A DNA stretch of 53,651 nucleotides from positions 1 through 53,651 of the forward strand of contig JBGVGI010000078.1 of assembly GCA_045121595.1 (NCBI GenBank). The letters are read 5' to 3'. This stretch comes from Fumia sp045121595 (lineage in GTDB: Bacteria > Bacillota > Clostridia > Oscillospirales > Ruminococcaceae). Under the pieces are notes generated by a model. It worked only from the letters and a program-made list of their open reading frames with translations, was not told the DNA's origin and made no database searches. Of the stretch, positions 24,809-33,634 are shown piece by piece (within the stretch, counting starts at the first letter, position 1; the number at the start of each line of letters is the position of its first letter). Both the position numbers and the translations under genes were made by a program.

Positions 24809-25441
24809 ATGAAAAAAGGAATCATCGGTAAGAAAATCGGTATGACACAGATTTTCGACGAAAACGGAAAAATTGTTCCGGTAACCGTGGTTGAAGCAGG
24901 CCCCTGCGTTGTTGTTCAGAAGAAAACTGAGCAGAACGACGGATACGAAGCTATCCAGGTAGGTTTTGGCGATGCTAAACCCCACAAAGTCAGCAAACCC
25001 ATGAAGGGACACTTCGAAAAAGCTGACGTTGCTGCAAAGAGAACTCTCAGAGAATTCAGAATGGATGATTGCAGCGTATTTAATGTAGGTGACGTAATTA
25101 AGGCTGACGCATTTGAAGTTGGCGATATGATTGATGTTACCGGTACAAGTAAAGGTAAAGGCTTTGCAGGCGCAATCAAGCGTCACGGCAACCACTCCCT
25201 CAGAGCTTCACACGGTACAGGCCCTGTTGCAAGACAGGCAGGTTCCATGGGTGCTATCTCTGACCCTTCCAGAATCTTTAAAGGTAAAGGTATGGCAGGT
25301 CACATGGGACATGAACGCGTTACCGTTCAGAATCTTGAAGTTGTTAAAGTTGATGCCGAAAACAATCTGATTGCAATCAGAGGTGCTATCCCCGGTCCTA
25401 AGGGCGGCGTGGTTATCCTCTCTGACAGCAAGAAGGCTTAA
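24809..25441 (+). CDS. rplC: Ribosomal protein L3
   Basis: 210 residues. It starts GIIGKKIGMTQIF and contains the loop HGSLRASH-like segment (NHSLRASHGTGPVARQAGSMG) that reaches toward the peptidyl transferase centre. An AAGGAGG site precedes the ATG. Confidence 0.98.
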   Translation: MKKGIIGKKIGMTQIFDENGKIVPVTVVEAGPCVVVQKKTEQNDGYEAIQVGFGDAKPHKVSKPMKGHFEKADVAAKRTLREFRMDDCSVFNVGDVIKADAFEVGDMIDVTGTSKGKGFAGAIKRHGNHSLRASHGTGPVARQAGSMGAISDPSRIFKGKGMAGHMGHERVTVQNLEVVKVDAENNLIAIRGAIPGPKGGVVILSDSKKA

Positions 25442-25458
25442 GGGAAGGAGGAATTATA

Positions 25459-26082
25459 ATGCCAAAGGTTTCCGTATTTGATATGGCAGGTAAAGAAGTT
25501 TCTACAATGGAACTTTCCGATGCCGTATTTGGAATCAAACCGAACACAGCGGTTATGCACCAGGCAGTAGTTGCTTACCTTGCCAACCAGCGTCAGGGTA
25601 CACAGTCCACACTCACTCGTACAGAGGTAAGAGGCGGCGGACGTAAACCATGGCGTCAGAAAGGTACCGGTCATGCAAGACAGGGTTCCATCAGAGCTCC
25701 TCAGTGGGTAGGTGGCGGTGTTGCAATCGGACCTAAACCCCGTAGCTACAGACTGGCAATGAACAAGAAAATGAAAAGACTTGCTCTTAAATCCGCATTC
25801 TCCTCTAAGGTTTTGGACAGCAACCTCATCGTTGTTGACAAAATCGAGATGAACGAATTTAAGACAAAAACCATCGTTAATATGCTCGGCGCTTTGGGTG
25901 CAGACAAAAAAGCACTCATCGTTTTGGCTGACAACAACGAAATGGTTGTTAAGAGCGCAAGTAACATTCCCGGCGTAAAAACAGCTTTTGTTAACACCTT
26001 GAATGTTTACGACATCGTTAACTATGACAAATTCATCGTAGTTAAAGACGCTGCTCAGAAAATTGAGGAGGTGTACGCATAA
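25459..26082 (+). CDS. rplD: Ribosomal protein L4
   Basis: 207 residues. VRGGGRKPWRQKGTGHARQGS and SIRAPQWVGGGVAIGP form the long loop that lines the exit tunnel. In several bacteria L4 also represses its own S10 operon, which makes it one candidate ligand for the leader here (inference). Its stop overlaps the rplW start by 1 nt. Confidence 0.98.
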   Translation: MPKVSVFDMAGKEVSTMELSDAVFGIKPNTAVMHQAVVAYLANQRQGTQSTLTRTEVRGGGRKPWRQKGTGHARQGSIRAPQWVGGGVAIGPKPRSYRLAMNKKMKRLALKSAFSSKVLDSNLIVVDKIEMNEFKTKTIVNMLGALGADKKALIVLADNNEMVVKSASNIPGVKTAFVNTLNVYDIVNYDKFIVVKDAAQKIEEVYA

Positions 26083-26375
26083 TGAAAAGAGCACAGGATA
26101 TTATTCTGAAGCCTATCATTACTGAAAAGTCCATGGCTGGCATCTCTCTTAAAAAATACACCTTCAAAGTTGCGAAGGATGCTAACAAGATTGAAATTGC
26201 TAAAGCAGTTGAAGAACTTTTCAACGTAACAGTTTCCAAAGTTAACACAATGAACTGCCACGGCAGACTTAAGAGAATGGGCCGTAACGAAGGCTATACA
26301 CCCGACTGGAAGAAAGCAATCGTTACATTGAGCGAAGATTCCAAAGGAATCGAATTCTTTGAAGGCATGATCTAA
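26082..26375 (+). CDS. rplW: Ribosomal protein L23
   Basis: 97 residues, with IILKPIITEKSM at the N-terminus and the KVNTMNCHGRLKRMGR loop. It forms the rim of the exit tunnel where trigger factor and SRP dock. The start overlaps the rplD stop (TAATG). Confidence 0.97.
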   Translation: MKRAQDIILKPIITEKSMAGISLKKYTFKVAKDANKIEIAKAVEELFNVTVSKVNTMNCHGRLKRMGRNEGYTPDWKKAIVTLSEDSKGIEFFEGMI

Positions 26376-26432
26376 GCTGATTTCAGCAATTCGGGGATCT
26401 TCCCCGGGTGATGTATGGGAAGCGAAAGCTTC
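26376..26432 (+). other. Hairpin-rich spacer between rplW and rplB
   Basis: Three adjacent stem-loops fill most of the 88-nt gap: 26376-26387 (5 bp), 26392-26406 (6 bp, GC-rich) and 26419-26432 (5 bp closed by a GAAA tetraloop). No T tract follows. They could stabilise or process the mRNA or modulate rplB translation. Confidence 0.45.
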
Positions 26433-26463
26433 TCGCTAAACCAAATTAGGAGAGTGAATTAAA

Positions 26464-27297
26464 ATGGCAATTAAGTCATACAAACCCACTACTCCCGCAA
26501 GACGTCAGATGACAGTTACTGATTATTCTTCTCTTTCCAAAGTTGCTCCCGAAAAGAGCCTCTTGGAACCCATGAAGAAAAAATCCGGTCGTAACAGCTA
26601 CGGTCGAATCACTGTACGTCACCGCGGTGGTGGAAACAGAACAAAATACCGCGTTATCGATTTCAAACGCGACAAGCAGGGTATGGACGCTGTAGTTCTT
26701 ACCTTGGAATACGATCCCAACCGTTCTGCACATATTGCACTCGTGCAGTATGAAGACGGTGAAAAACGCTACATCTTGGCTCCCAACGGACTCAAGGTTG
26801 GCGATAAAGTCAGAAGCGGTGCGGATGCTGATATCCAGCCCGGTAATGCTTTGCCTATGGTAAACATCCCCGTTGGTACATTCATCCACAACGTTGAGCT
26901 TTATCCTGGTAAAGGCGCACAGCTTGTACGTGCTGCTGGTAACCAGGCACAGCTCATGGCTAAAGAAGGCGAATATGCACTCGTAAGATTGCCCTCCGGC
27001 GAACTTAGAAATATTCCCGCAATCTGCATGGCTACTGTAGGCCAGGTTGGTAACATCGACCACGAAAACGTTTCTATCGGTAAAGCAGGTAGAAAACGTC
27101 ATATGGGTTGGAGACCTACTGTTCGCGGTTCTGTAATGAACCCCTGCGACCATCCTCATGGTGGTGGTGAAGGTAAATCTCCCATCGGTCGTCCTTCCCC
27201 TGTTACTCCTTGGGGTAAACCCACATTGGGCTACAAGACACGTGCTAAACATCATCGCTCCGATAAGTTTATCGTAAAACGCAGAAATGCGAAGTAA
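26464..27297 (+). CDS. rplB: Ribosomal protein L2
   Basis: 277 residues. Signature features are KKSGRNSYGRITVRHRGGG, GNALPMVNIPVGT and the C-terminal RGSVMNPCDHPHGGGEGK, which contains the conserved His near the peptidyl transferase centre. Confidence 0.99.
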   Translation: MAIKSYKPTTPARRQMTVTDYSSLSKVAPEKSLLEPMKKKSGRNSYGRITVRHRGGGNRTKYRVIDFKRDKQGMDAVVLTLEYDPNRSAHIALVQYEDGEKRYILAPNGLKVGDKVRSGADADIQPGNALPMVNIPVGTFIHNVELYPGKGAQLVRAAGNQAQLMAKEGEYALVRLPSGELRNIPAICMATVGQVGNIDHENVSIGKAGRKRHMGWRPTVRGSVMNPCDHPHGGGEGKSPIGRPSPVTPWGKPTLGYKTRAKHHRSDKFIVKRRNAK

Positions 27298-27317
27298 AGA
27301 AAGGAGGCAGATGAATA

Positions 27318-27599
27318 ATGGGTAGAAGTGTTAAAAAAGGACCTTTTGTACAGCCTGTGTTGTATAAAAGAGTTGCAGCCATGAACGAAGCAGGCGAAAA
27401 GAAAGTTTTGAAAACTTGGAGCAGAGCTTCCACTATTTTCCCTGAATTCGTTGGACATACATTTGCAGTACATGATGGACGTAAACACGTTCCGGTGTAC
27501 GTAACAGAGGATATGGTTGGTCACAAACTCGGTGAGTTTGCTCCCACCAGAACTTACAAAGGCCACGCCGGCTCTAAAACATCAAATAACGGAAAGTAG
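27318..27599 (+). CDS. rpsS: Ribosomal protein S19
   Basis: 93 residues: GRSVKKGPFV, TWSRASTIFPEFVGHTF and the C-terminal KLGEFAPTRTYKGH. It partners S13 in the 30S head. Confidence 0.98.
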   Translation: MGRSVKKGPFVQPVLYKRVAAMNEAGEKKVLKTWSRASTIFPEFVGHTFAVHDGRKHVPVYVTEDMVGHKLGEFAPTRTYKGHAGSKTSNNGK

Positions 27600-27619
27600 G
27601 CCGAAAGGAGGATTTTTGA

Positions 27620-27955
27620 ATGGAAGCAAAAGCTTACCTGAGAAATGTACGTATCGCTCCCAGAAAAGTTCAGATCGTTCTTGATCTTATCAGAGGTAAA
27701 GATACTACAACCGCTATGGCGATTCTCAGACATACACCTAAAGCTGCTTGTGAGCATCTCGAGAAGCTTCTGAAGTCGGCCATCGCAAACGCAGACCACA
27801 ACTTTAATATGGATGTTAATAATCTTTACGTTGCGGAATGCTTTGTTTGTCCCGGTCCTATTATGAAGAGAATCAGACCGAGAGCACAGGGACGTGCTTT
27901 TAGAGTATTTAAGAGAACTTCGCATATTACCCTTGTCCTTAAGGAAAAGGAATAA
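27620..27955 (+). CDS. rplV: Ribosomal protein L22
   Basis: 111 residues: YLRNVRIAPRKVQIVLDLIRG at the start and RIRPRAQGRAFR, the beta-hairpin that lines the exit tunnel. Confidence 0.98.
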   Translation: MEAKAYLRNVRIAPRKVQIVLDLIRGKDTTTAMAILRHTPKAACEHLEKLLKSAIANADHNFNMDVNNLYVAECFVCPGPIMKRIRPRAQGRAFRVFKRTSHITLVLKEKE

Positions 27956-27975
27956 GCTGAAAGAGGAGGTTAACT

Positions 27976-28695
27976 ATGGGCCAGAAAGTAAACCCGCACG
28001 GATTACGTGTAGGAGTTATCAAAGATTGGGATTCTCGCTGGTTTGTGAACGCTAACGCTTTCGGCGACACACTCGTTGAAGATTACAATGTTCGTAATTT
28101 CATCAAAGAGGAATTGAAAGCAGCAGGCGTTCCCCGCATCGAAATTGAACGTGATGCATTCAAAGTGAAAATTCATATTCATTGCGCTAAACCCGGCCTC
28201 GTTATCGGCCAGCAGGGCGCAAAAATCAACGAGCTCCGCGCTCGTCTTGAAAAGATGATCGGCAAACCCGTTCACCTTAACATCGTTGAGGTTAAACAGC
28301 CTGACCTTAACGCTCAGCTCGTTGCTGAAGGCATTGCATCTCAGCTCGAAAGAAGAATTTCTTTCCGCCGTGCAATGAAACAGGCTATCGGACGCACAAT
28401 GCGTCTTGGCGCAAAAGGTATCAAAACAAGCGTAAGTGGTCGTTTGGGCGGTGCTGAAATTGCTCGTACAGAACGTTACGACGAAGGTACAGTTCCGTTG
28501 CAGACACTTCGTGCAGACATCGATTACGGTTTTGCAGAAGCTAATACCACATACGGTAAAATTGGTGTTAAAGTTTGGATCTACACAGGTGAAGTTCTTA
28601 AAGGTGAAGTAACAAAGAAACCCGCAAGAGCTCCCAGAGGTGACAGACCCGACAGAAAACCCAGAAGACCCAGACAGGAAGGAGGTAACCGATAA
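27976..28695 (+). CDS. rpsC: Ribosomal protein S3
   Basis: 239 residues: GQKVNPHGLRVGVI, the KH domain with PGLVIGQQGAKI, and SGRLGGAEIARTE. The C-terminal tail is Arg/Pro-rich. Its stop overlaps the rplP start by 1 nt. Confidence 0.98.
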   Translation: MGQKVNPHGLRVGVIKDWDSRWFVNANAFGDTLVEDYNVRNFIKEELKAAGVPRIEIERDAFKVKIHIHCAKPGLVIGQQGAKINELRARLEKMIGKPVHLNIVEVKQPDLNAQLVAEGIASQLERRISFRRAMKQAIGRTMRLGAKGIKTSVSGRLGGAEIARTERYDEGTVPLQTLRADIDYGFAEANTTYGKIGVKVWIYTGEVLKGEVTKKPARAPRGDRPDRKPRRPRQEGGNR

Positions 28696-29126
28696 TGCTT
28701 TTACCAAAACGTGTTAAATACCGTCGTCAGCAGAGAGGACGTATGAAAGGTAAAGCTACCCGTGGTAACACAGTTAGCCATGGTGAGTTCGGTTTGCAGG
28801 CTTTAGAGCCTTGCTGGATTACTTCCAATCAGATTGAGGCAGCTCGTATCGCGATGACTCGTTACATCAAACGTGGTGGTCAGGTATGGATCAAAATCTT
28901 CCCCGACAAACCCGTTACAGAACAGCCTGCTGAAACTCGAATGGGTAAAGGTAAAGGATCTCCCGAATATTGGGTTGCAGTAGTTAAACCCGGCAGAGTT
29001 ATGTTTGAAATCGGAGGCGTATCCGAAGAGCTCGCTCGTGAGGCTATGCGTCTTGCTATGCACAAGCTTCCTATCAAATGTAAATTTGTAAAACGTGAAG
29101 ATACACAGACAGGTGGTGAGCAATAA
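28695..29126 (+). CDS. rplP: Ribosomal protein L16
   Basis: 143 residues: LLPKRVKYRRQQRGRMKG, IEAARIAMTRYIKRGGQVWI and RMGKGKGSPEYWVAVVKPGR. It sits near the A site and helps to position tRNA. Overlaps rpmC by 1 nt. Confidence 0.98.
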   Translation: MLLPKRVKYRRQQRGRMKGKATRGNTVSHGEFGLQALEPCWITSNQIEAARIAMTRYIKRGGQVWIKIFPDKPVTEQPAETRMGKGKGSPEYWVAVVKPGRVMFEIGGVSEELAREAMRLAMHKLPIKCKFVKREDTQTGGEQ

Positions 29127-29329
29127 TGAAAGCTACTGAGATCAGAGAATTGAATATGGTAGAACTCGGCGACAAATTGAAAGAACTCAAAGGTGAACTT
29201 TTCAACCTTCGCTTTCAGCTCGCTGTAAACCAGCTTGACAATCCTACACGCATCAAAGCAGTTAAGAAAGATATTGCTCGCGTGAAAACTGTAATGTCTG
29301 AGCTGGAAGCCAAAGAAGGCGCTAAATAA
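29126..29329 (+). CDS. rpmC: Ribosomal protein L29
   Basis: 67 residues, helical: EIRELNMVELGDKLKELKGELFNLRFQLAVNQL (short of the full sequence), then RIKAVKKDIARVKTV. Start overlaps the rplP stop. Confidence 0.97.
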   Translation: MKATEIRELNMVELGDKLKELKGELFNLRFQLAVNQLDNPTRIKAVKKDIARVKTVMSELEAKEGAK

Positions 29330-29346
29330 GAAGGGAGGACAAAACT

Positions 29347-29604
29347 GTGAGCGATAGAAACCTCAGAAAAACGAGGGTCGGTACAGTTGTTAGCAACAAA
29401 ATGGATAAAACAGTAGTTGTAGCCATTTTGGACAACGTTAAACACCCCCTTTATAACAAGATTGTAAAACGCACAATGAAAGTCAAAGCACATGACGAAG
29501 AAAATGCATGTGGCGAAGGCGACAGAGTGTTGCTTATGGAAACTCGTCCGTTGTCTAAAGACAAAAGATGGAGAGTTTGCGAAATCATCGAAAAGGCTAA
29601 ATAA
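29347..29604 (+). CDS. rpsQ: Ribosomal protein S17
   Basis: 85 residues starting with GTG after GGGAGG. RKTRVGTVVSNKMDKTVVV and the C-terminal TRPLSKDKRWRV are diagnostic. It is the last gene of the classical S10 operon. Confidence 0.97.
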   Translation: MSDRNLRKTRVGTVVSNKMDKTVVVAILDNVKHPLYNKIVKRTMKVKAHDEENACGEGDRVLLMETRPLSKDKRWRVCEIIEKAK

Positions 29605-29635
29605 GATTGCCTAATCTCGAAAGGAGGAACTCACT

Positions 29636-30004
29636 GTGATACAGATGCAGACTCGCTTAAAGGTTGCTGATAACACCGGCGCCAAAGAGCTTATGTGTAT
29701 CCGTGTTTTGGGCGGTACAGGCAGAAGATACGCTAATATCGGCGACGTCGTAGTTGCTTCCGTTAAGAAAGCAGCACCCGGCGGAGTTGTTAAAAAAGGC
29801 GATGTCGTTAAAGCTGTAATCGTCCGTTCAGCAAAAGGCTTGCGCCGTGAGGACGGCACTTACATCAGATTCGATGAAAATGCTGCAGTTCTCATCAGAG
29901 AAGATAAAAACCCCAGAGGCACCCGTATTTTTGGACCGGTAGCCAGAGAACTTCGTGAAAAAGAATACATGAAGATACTCTCTCTCGCACCGGAAGTGCT
30001 TTAA
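29636..30004 (+). CDS. rplN: Ribosomal protein L14
   Basis: 122 residues, GTG start after AAGGAGG. MIQMQTRLKVADNTGAKE and IFGPVARELREKEYMKILSLAPEVL are diagnostic. It opens the spc-type group; the 31-nt gap shows no terminator, so transcription probably continues from the S10 group. Confidence 0.98.
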   Translation: MIQMQTRLKVADNTGAKELMCIRVLGGTGRRYANIGDVVVASVKKAAPGGVVKKGDVVKAVIVRSAKGLRREDGTYIRFDENAAVLIREDKNPRGTRIFGPVARELREKEYMKILSLAPEVL

Positions 30005-30019
30005 TAGGAGGTGCAAGTT

Positions 30020-30346
30020 ATGGCTAATAAATTGCACATTAAAACCGGCGATAACGTAATGATTATCAGCGGTAAAGACAAAGGTAAAAAAGGTAAAGTT
30101 TTGGAAGTAAGCCCCAAAGAAGGCAAGGTAATCGTTGAAGGTCTCAACATTGCGACTAAACACGTTAAACCTCGCGCTATGGGTCAGCAGGGCGGCATCG
30201 TTAAAGCTGAAGCTCCCTTGTATGCTTGCAAAGTAATGCCGATCTGCCCTAAATGCGGCAAACCTACAAGAGTAGGTCATAAAGTCGAGAAAGATGGAAC
30301 CAAAAAGCGCCAGTGCAAACACGCTTCTTGCGGAGCAACTTTCTAA
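30020..30346 (+). CDS. rplX: Ribosomal protein L24, cysteine-containing form
   Basis: 108 residues with the KOW segment GDNVMIISGKDKGKKGKV. The C-terminus carries CPKCGKPTRVG and a later Cys pair (QCKHASC), a zinc-ribbon-like tail. The ATG at 30020 is 8 nt after AGGAGG; an in-frame GTG at 30011 lies inside that site. Confidence 0.96.
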   Translation: MANKLHIKTGDNVMIISGKDKGKKGKVLEVSPKEGKVIVEGLNIATKHVKPRAMGQQGGIVKAEAPLYACKVMPICPKCGKPTRVGHKVEKDGTKKRQCKHASCGATF

Positions 30347-30362
30347 GGATGGAGGATAAGAC

Positions 30363-30902
30363 ATGGCTCGTTTAAGAGACTATTATAAAAGCGATGTAGC
30401 TCCTGCTTTGATGAAAAAGTTTGGCTACAAAAGTGTCATGCAGATTCCGAAGATTGAAAAAGTAGTTATCAACGTAGGTTGCGGTGAAGCACGTGACAAT
30501 CAGAAAATGATGGACGCTGTTGTTAAAGATTTGACTGCTATTACAGGTCAGAAACCTGTTCTCTGCAGAGCTAAAAAATCTGTAGCGAACTTCAAACTTC
30601 GTGAAGGCATGGTTATCGGCGCAAAAGTTACACTTCGTGCTGATAAAATGTATGAGTTCATTGATCGTTTCTTCAATGTAGCTCTGCCCCGCGTAAGAGA
30701 CTTCAGAGGAATCAGCGCAGATTCTTTCGACGGACGTGGAAACTATTCTATGGGCCTCAAAGAACAGCTTATTTTCCCTGAAATCGAGTATGACAAAATC
30801 GACAAGATTCGTGGTATGGACATTTGCTTCGTTACTACTGCGAACACCGATGAGGAAGCCCGTGAGCTTTTAACACTGATGGGCGCTCCATTTTCTAAAT
30901 AA
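30363..30902 (+). CDS. rplE: Ribosomal protein L5
   Basis: 179 residues: MQIPKIEKVVINVGCGEA, TGQKPVLCRAKKSVANFKLREG and GNYSMGLKEQLIFPEIEYDKID. It binds 5S rRNA and contacts the P-site tRNA. Confidence 0.98.
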   Translation: MARLRDYYKSDVAPALMKKFGYKSVMQIPKIEKVVINVGCGEARDNQKMMDAVVKDLTAITGQKPVLCRAKKSVANFKLREGMVIGAKVTLRADKMYEFIDRFFNVALPRVRDFRGISADSFDGRGNYSMGLKEQLIFPEIEYDKIDKIRGMDICFVTTANTDEEARELLTLMGAPFSK

Positions 30903-30918
30903 GGGAGGAAATGTATAA

Positions 30919-31104
30919 ATGGCTAAAAGATCTATGATTGTAAAACAGCAGAGAGAGCCTAAGTTTTCCACCCGTGCCTACAGCAGGTGCAAAATCTGCG
31001 GTCGTCCCCACGCTTACTTGAGAAAATACGGCATCTGCCGTATCTGCTTCAGAGAATTGGCTTACAAAGGTCAGATTCCCGGCGTGAAGAAGGCTAGCTG
31101 GTAA
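30919..31104 (+). CDS. rpsN: Ribosomal protein S14, zinc-binding type Z
   Basis: 61 residues, the short zinc form with CKICGRPHAYLRKYGICRIC (two CxxC pairs) and C-terminal GVKKASW. This is the usual form in Gram-positive bacteria. Confidence 0.98.
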   Translation: MAKRSMIVKQQREPKFSTRAYSRCKICGRPHAYLRKYGICRICFRELAYKGQIPGVKKASW

Positions 31105-31130
31105 AGTACCGAGAAAAGGAGGTTGACGGT

Positions 31131-31529
31131 ATGCAAATCACCGATACAATCGCAGATATGCTGACTCGCATTCGTAATGCAAATTCAGCTAAACACGACA
31201 CGGTGGATATTCCTGCATCAAATATGAAAAAAGCAATCGCGCAGATCCTCGTTGACGAAGGATACGTTAAAGGTTTCCAGGTTATCGACGACGGCAAACA
31301 GGGCGTGATTCGTATGACGCTGAAATACGGCGAAAACAAAACTCCGGTTCTCACCGGATTGCGCAGAGTTTCCAAACCCGGCCTGCGTATTTATTCTAAC
31401 TGCGAGGATATGCCCAAGGTTATGAAAGGCCTCGGCATCGCAATTGTTTCCACATCTAAAGGCGTTATGACCGATAAAAAGGCACGCAAAGAGAACGTGG
31501 GCGGCGAAGTCCTTGCATTCGTATGGTAA
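31131..31529 (+). CDS. rpsH: Ribosomal protein S8
   Basis: 132 residues: DTIADMLTRIRNAN and the C-terminal STSKGVMTDKKARKENVGGE. It is a primary 16S binder and, in E. coli, the spc operon repressor. Confidence 0.98.
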   Translation: MQITDTIADMLTRIRNANSAKHDTVDIPASNMKKAIAQILVDEGYVKGFQVIDDGKQGVIRMTLKYGENKTPVLTGLRRVSKPGLRIYSNCEDMPKVMKGLGIAIVSTSKGVMTDKKARKENVGGEVLAFVW

Positions 31530-31544
31530 GGAGGTAAAATAGCT

Positions 31545-32084
31545 ATGTCTCGTATTGGTAGAAAACCTATCGCTGTTCCCTCCGGTGTTGATGTTAAAAT
31601 CGACGGCAACCATATCCTTGTAAAAGGACCTAAGGGAACTTTGGAGAGAGATCTCCACAATGACATGACTGTAACCTTGGAAAACAACGAAATCGTTGTT
31701 ACAAGACCCAGTGATAACAAAAATCACAGAGCATTGCATGGTTTGACCAGATCTTTGGTTAACAATATGGTAGTTGGCGTAACAGAAGGCTTCACAAAAA
31801 CTTTGGAAGTTAACGGCGTTGGTTACCGTGTTGCAAAACAGGGTAAAGACCTTGTAATGAACCTTGGTTATTCTCACCAGGTTATCATGTCTGAGATTGA
31901 TGGCATTTCCATCGAAGTACCAGCTCCCAACAAAATCATAATTTCCGGTCCCGACAAGCAGAAAGTTGGACAGTTCGCAGCTAACGTTCGCGAAAAACGT
32001 CCTCCCGAACCTTATAAGGGCAAAGGAATTAAATATGCTGAAGAATATATTCAGCGTAAAGAAGGTAAGACTGGTAAGAAGTAA
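31545..32084 (+). CDS. rplF: Ribosomal protein L6
   Basis: 179 residues: SRIGRKPIAVPSGV, the repeat boundary KTLEVNGVGYRV and the C-terminal EPYKGKGIKY. Confidence 0.98.
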   Translation: MSRIGRKPIAVPSGVDVKIDGNHILVKGPKGTLERDLHNDMTVTLENNEIVVTRPSDNKNHRALHGLTRSLVNNMVVGVTEGFTKTLEVNGVGYRVAKQGKDLVMNLGYSHQVIMSEIDGISIEVPAPNKIIISGPDKQKVGQFAANVREKRPPEPYKGKGIKYAEEYIQRKEGKTGKK

Positions 32085-32102
32085 TTAAAGGAGTGACAAG
32101 CA

Positions 32103-32462
32103 ATGGTAAATAAGCCTGATAGCAACAAGGCTCGTTTAAAAAGACATCTCAGAGTACGCGGTAAAATCACCGGTACACCTGAACGTCCACGCTTAAATGT
32201 ATTCCGCTCCGCTAAGCATATTTACGCTCAACTTATTGATGACGTAAACGGTGTTACACTCGCAGCAGCTGCTTCAACAGATAAAGATTTCAACTTGAAC
32301 GGCGGCAACAAAGAAGGCGCATTTAAAGTTGGACAGATGATTGCTGAGAAAGCTGCAGCAAAAGGAATCACCGAAGTAGTGTTCGACCGTGGCGGTTACA
32401 TCTTCCACGGCAGAGTAGAGCAGTTAGCCGCAGGAGCCCGTGAGAGCGGCCTCAAGTTCTAA
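32103..32462 (+). CDS. rplR: Ribosomal protein L18
   Basis: 119 residues: RLKRHLRVRGKITGTPERPRL, VFRSAKHIYAQLIDD and FDRGGYIFHGRVEQLA. It binds 5S rRNA with L5. Confidence 0.98.
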   Translation: MVNKPDSNKARLKRHLRVRGKITGTPERPRLNVFRSAKHIYAQLIDDVNGVTLAAAASTDKDFNLNGGNKEGAFKVGQMIAEKAAAKGITEVVFDRGGYIFHGRVEQLAAGARESGLKF

Positions 32463-32478
32463 TGAGGAGGTTATTCGT

Positions 32479-32979
32479 TTGGCTAGAATAGAAAATCCCG
32501 TTTCGGATTTGCAGGAAAGAGTCGTAGCGATTAACCGTGTTTCCAAAACTGTAAAAGGTGGTCGTATCTTCAAATTTGCAGCATTGGTTGTAGTTGGAGA
32601 CGGCAATGGAAAAATCGGTTTCGGACTCGGAAAATCCGGTGAAGTTCCGGATGCAATCCGTAAAGGTATCGAAGATGCTAAGAAAAATATGATTCAGGTA
32701 GCACTCAAAGGTACAACAATCCCTCACGAAGTAATTGGTGAGTTTGGTGCTGGTAGAGTTCTCTTGAAACCCGCTCCGGAAGGTACCGGAGTTATCGCAG
32801 GTGGCCCTGTACGTGCGGTTGTTGAAATTGCAGGTATCAAGGACATCAGAACTAAAGCTCTCCGTTCCAATAATCCTTGTAACGTTGTAAGAGCAACAAT
32901 TAACGGTTTGAAATCTTTGAGAACTGCACAGCAGGTTGCAGCAATCAGAGGTAAAACTGTTGAAGAAATTTTAGGATAA
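32479..32979 (+). CDS. rpsE: Ribosomal protein S5
   Basis: 166 residues: LQERVVAINRVSKTVKGGR, FAALVVVGDGNGKIGFG and the C-terminal AIRGKTVEEILG. The start is TTG, 8 nt after AGGAGG; the in-frame upstream codons lie within rplR and lack a ribosome site. Confidence 0.96.
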   Translation: MARIENPVSDLQERVVAINRVSKTVKGGRIFKFAALVVVGDGNGKIGFGLGKSGEVPDAIRKGIEDAKKNMIQVALKGTTIPHEVIGEFGAGRVLLKPAPEGTGVIAGGPVRAVVEIAGIKDIRTKALRSNNPCNVVRATINGLKSLRTAQQVAAIRGKTVEEILG

Positions 32980-32991
32980 GGAGGCAGAGTT

Positions 32992-33171
32992 ATGGCAAAC
33001 CTCAAAGTAAAACTCGTTAAAGGTCTTGCTGGCAAGAAAAAAGATCAGATTGCTGTTGCAGCTTCTCTCGGCTTGAGAAGAGTTGGCGACGTTACTGTTC
33101 AGCCTGATAACGCTGCCACCAAAGGTAAGATTTTTAAAATTTCCCACCTCGTCGAGGTTACAGAAGACTAG
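32992..33171 (+). CDS. rpmD: Ribosomal protein L30
   Basis: 59 residues beginning MANLKVKLVKGLAGKKKDQI, with AASLGLRRVGD and ending HLVEVTED. GGAGG lies 8 nt before the ATG. It fits exactly between rpsE and rplO, its normal place in the spc group. Confidence 0.96.
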   Translation: MANLKVKLVKGLAGKKKDQIAVAASLGLRRVGDVTVQPDNAATKGKIFKISHLVEVTED

Positions 33172-33186
33172 TAAGGAGGTGCGAGT

Positions 33187-33633
33187 ATGAAACTGCACGA
33201 ATTAGCTCCGGCAGCCGGCTCTACAAAAGAGCATTACCGCGTAGGTCGTGGTCACGGTTCCGGAAATGGAAAAACAGCAGGTAAGGGTCACAAAGGCCAG
33301 AATGCCCGTTCAGGCGGTGGTGTAAGACCCGGATTCGAAGGCGGACAGATGCCTTTGCACAGACGTCTTCCCAAAAGAGGATTTAACAACTACAACTTTG
33401 CAACAAAATATGCCATTGTAAATCTTAGCGACTTGCAGGATAAGTTCGAAGATGGCGCAGTGGTTGATACCGATGCTCTCGTTGCTTCCGGCTTGGTTAA
33501 CAAGCAGTATGACGGCGTAAAAGTTCTCGGTAACGGTGAAATTTCCAAAAAATTGACCGTTAAAGCAGCAGCTTTCTCTCAGACAGCTAAAGAGAAGATT
33601 GAAGCTGCAGGAGGAAAGGCTGAGGTGATCTAA
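33187..33633 (+). CDS. rplO: Ribosomal protein L15
   Basis: 148 residues: MKLHELAPAAGSTK, RVGRGHGSGNGKTAGKGHKG and the GG-rich basic N-terminal arm. Ends 1 nt before secY. Confidence 0.98.
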   Translation: MKLHELAPAAGSTKEHYRVGRGHGSGNGKTAGKGHKGQNARSGGGVRPGFEGGQMPLHRRLPKRGFNNYNFATKYAIVNLSDLQDKFEDGAVVDTDALVASGLVNKQYDGVKVLGNGEISKKLTVKAAAFSQTAKEKIEAAGGKAEVI

Positions 33634-33634
33634 G

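Noticed and set aside
26476..27255. Long minus-strand frames opposite ribosomal genes (for example opposite rplB and rpsC)
   Set aside because: These are antisense shadows of strongly biased ribosomal codons, rich in Cys, Ser and His, with no ribosome sites.
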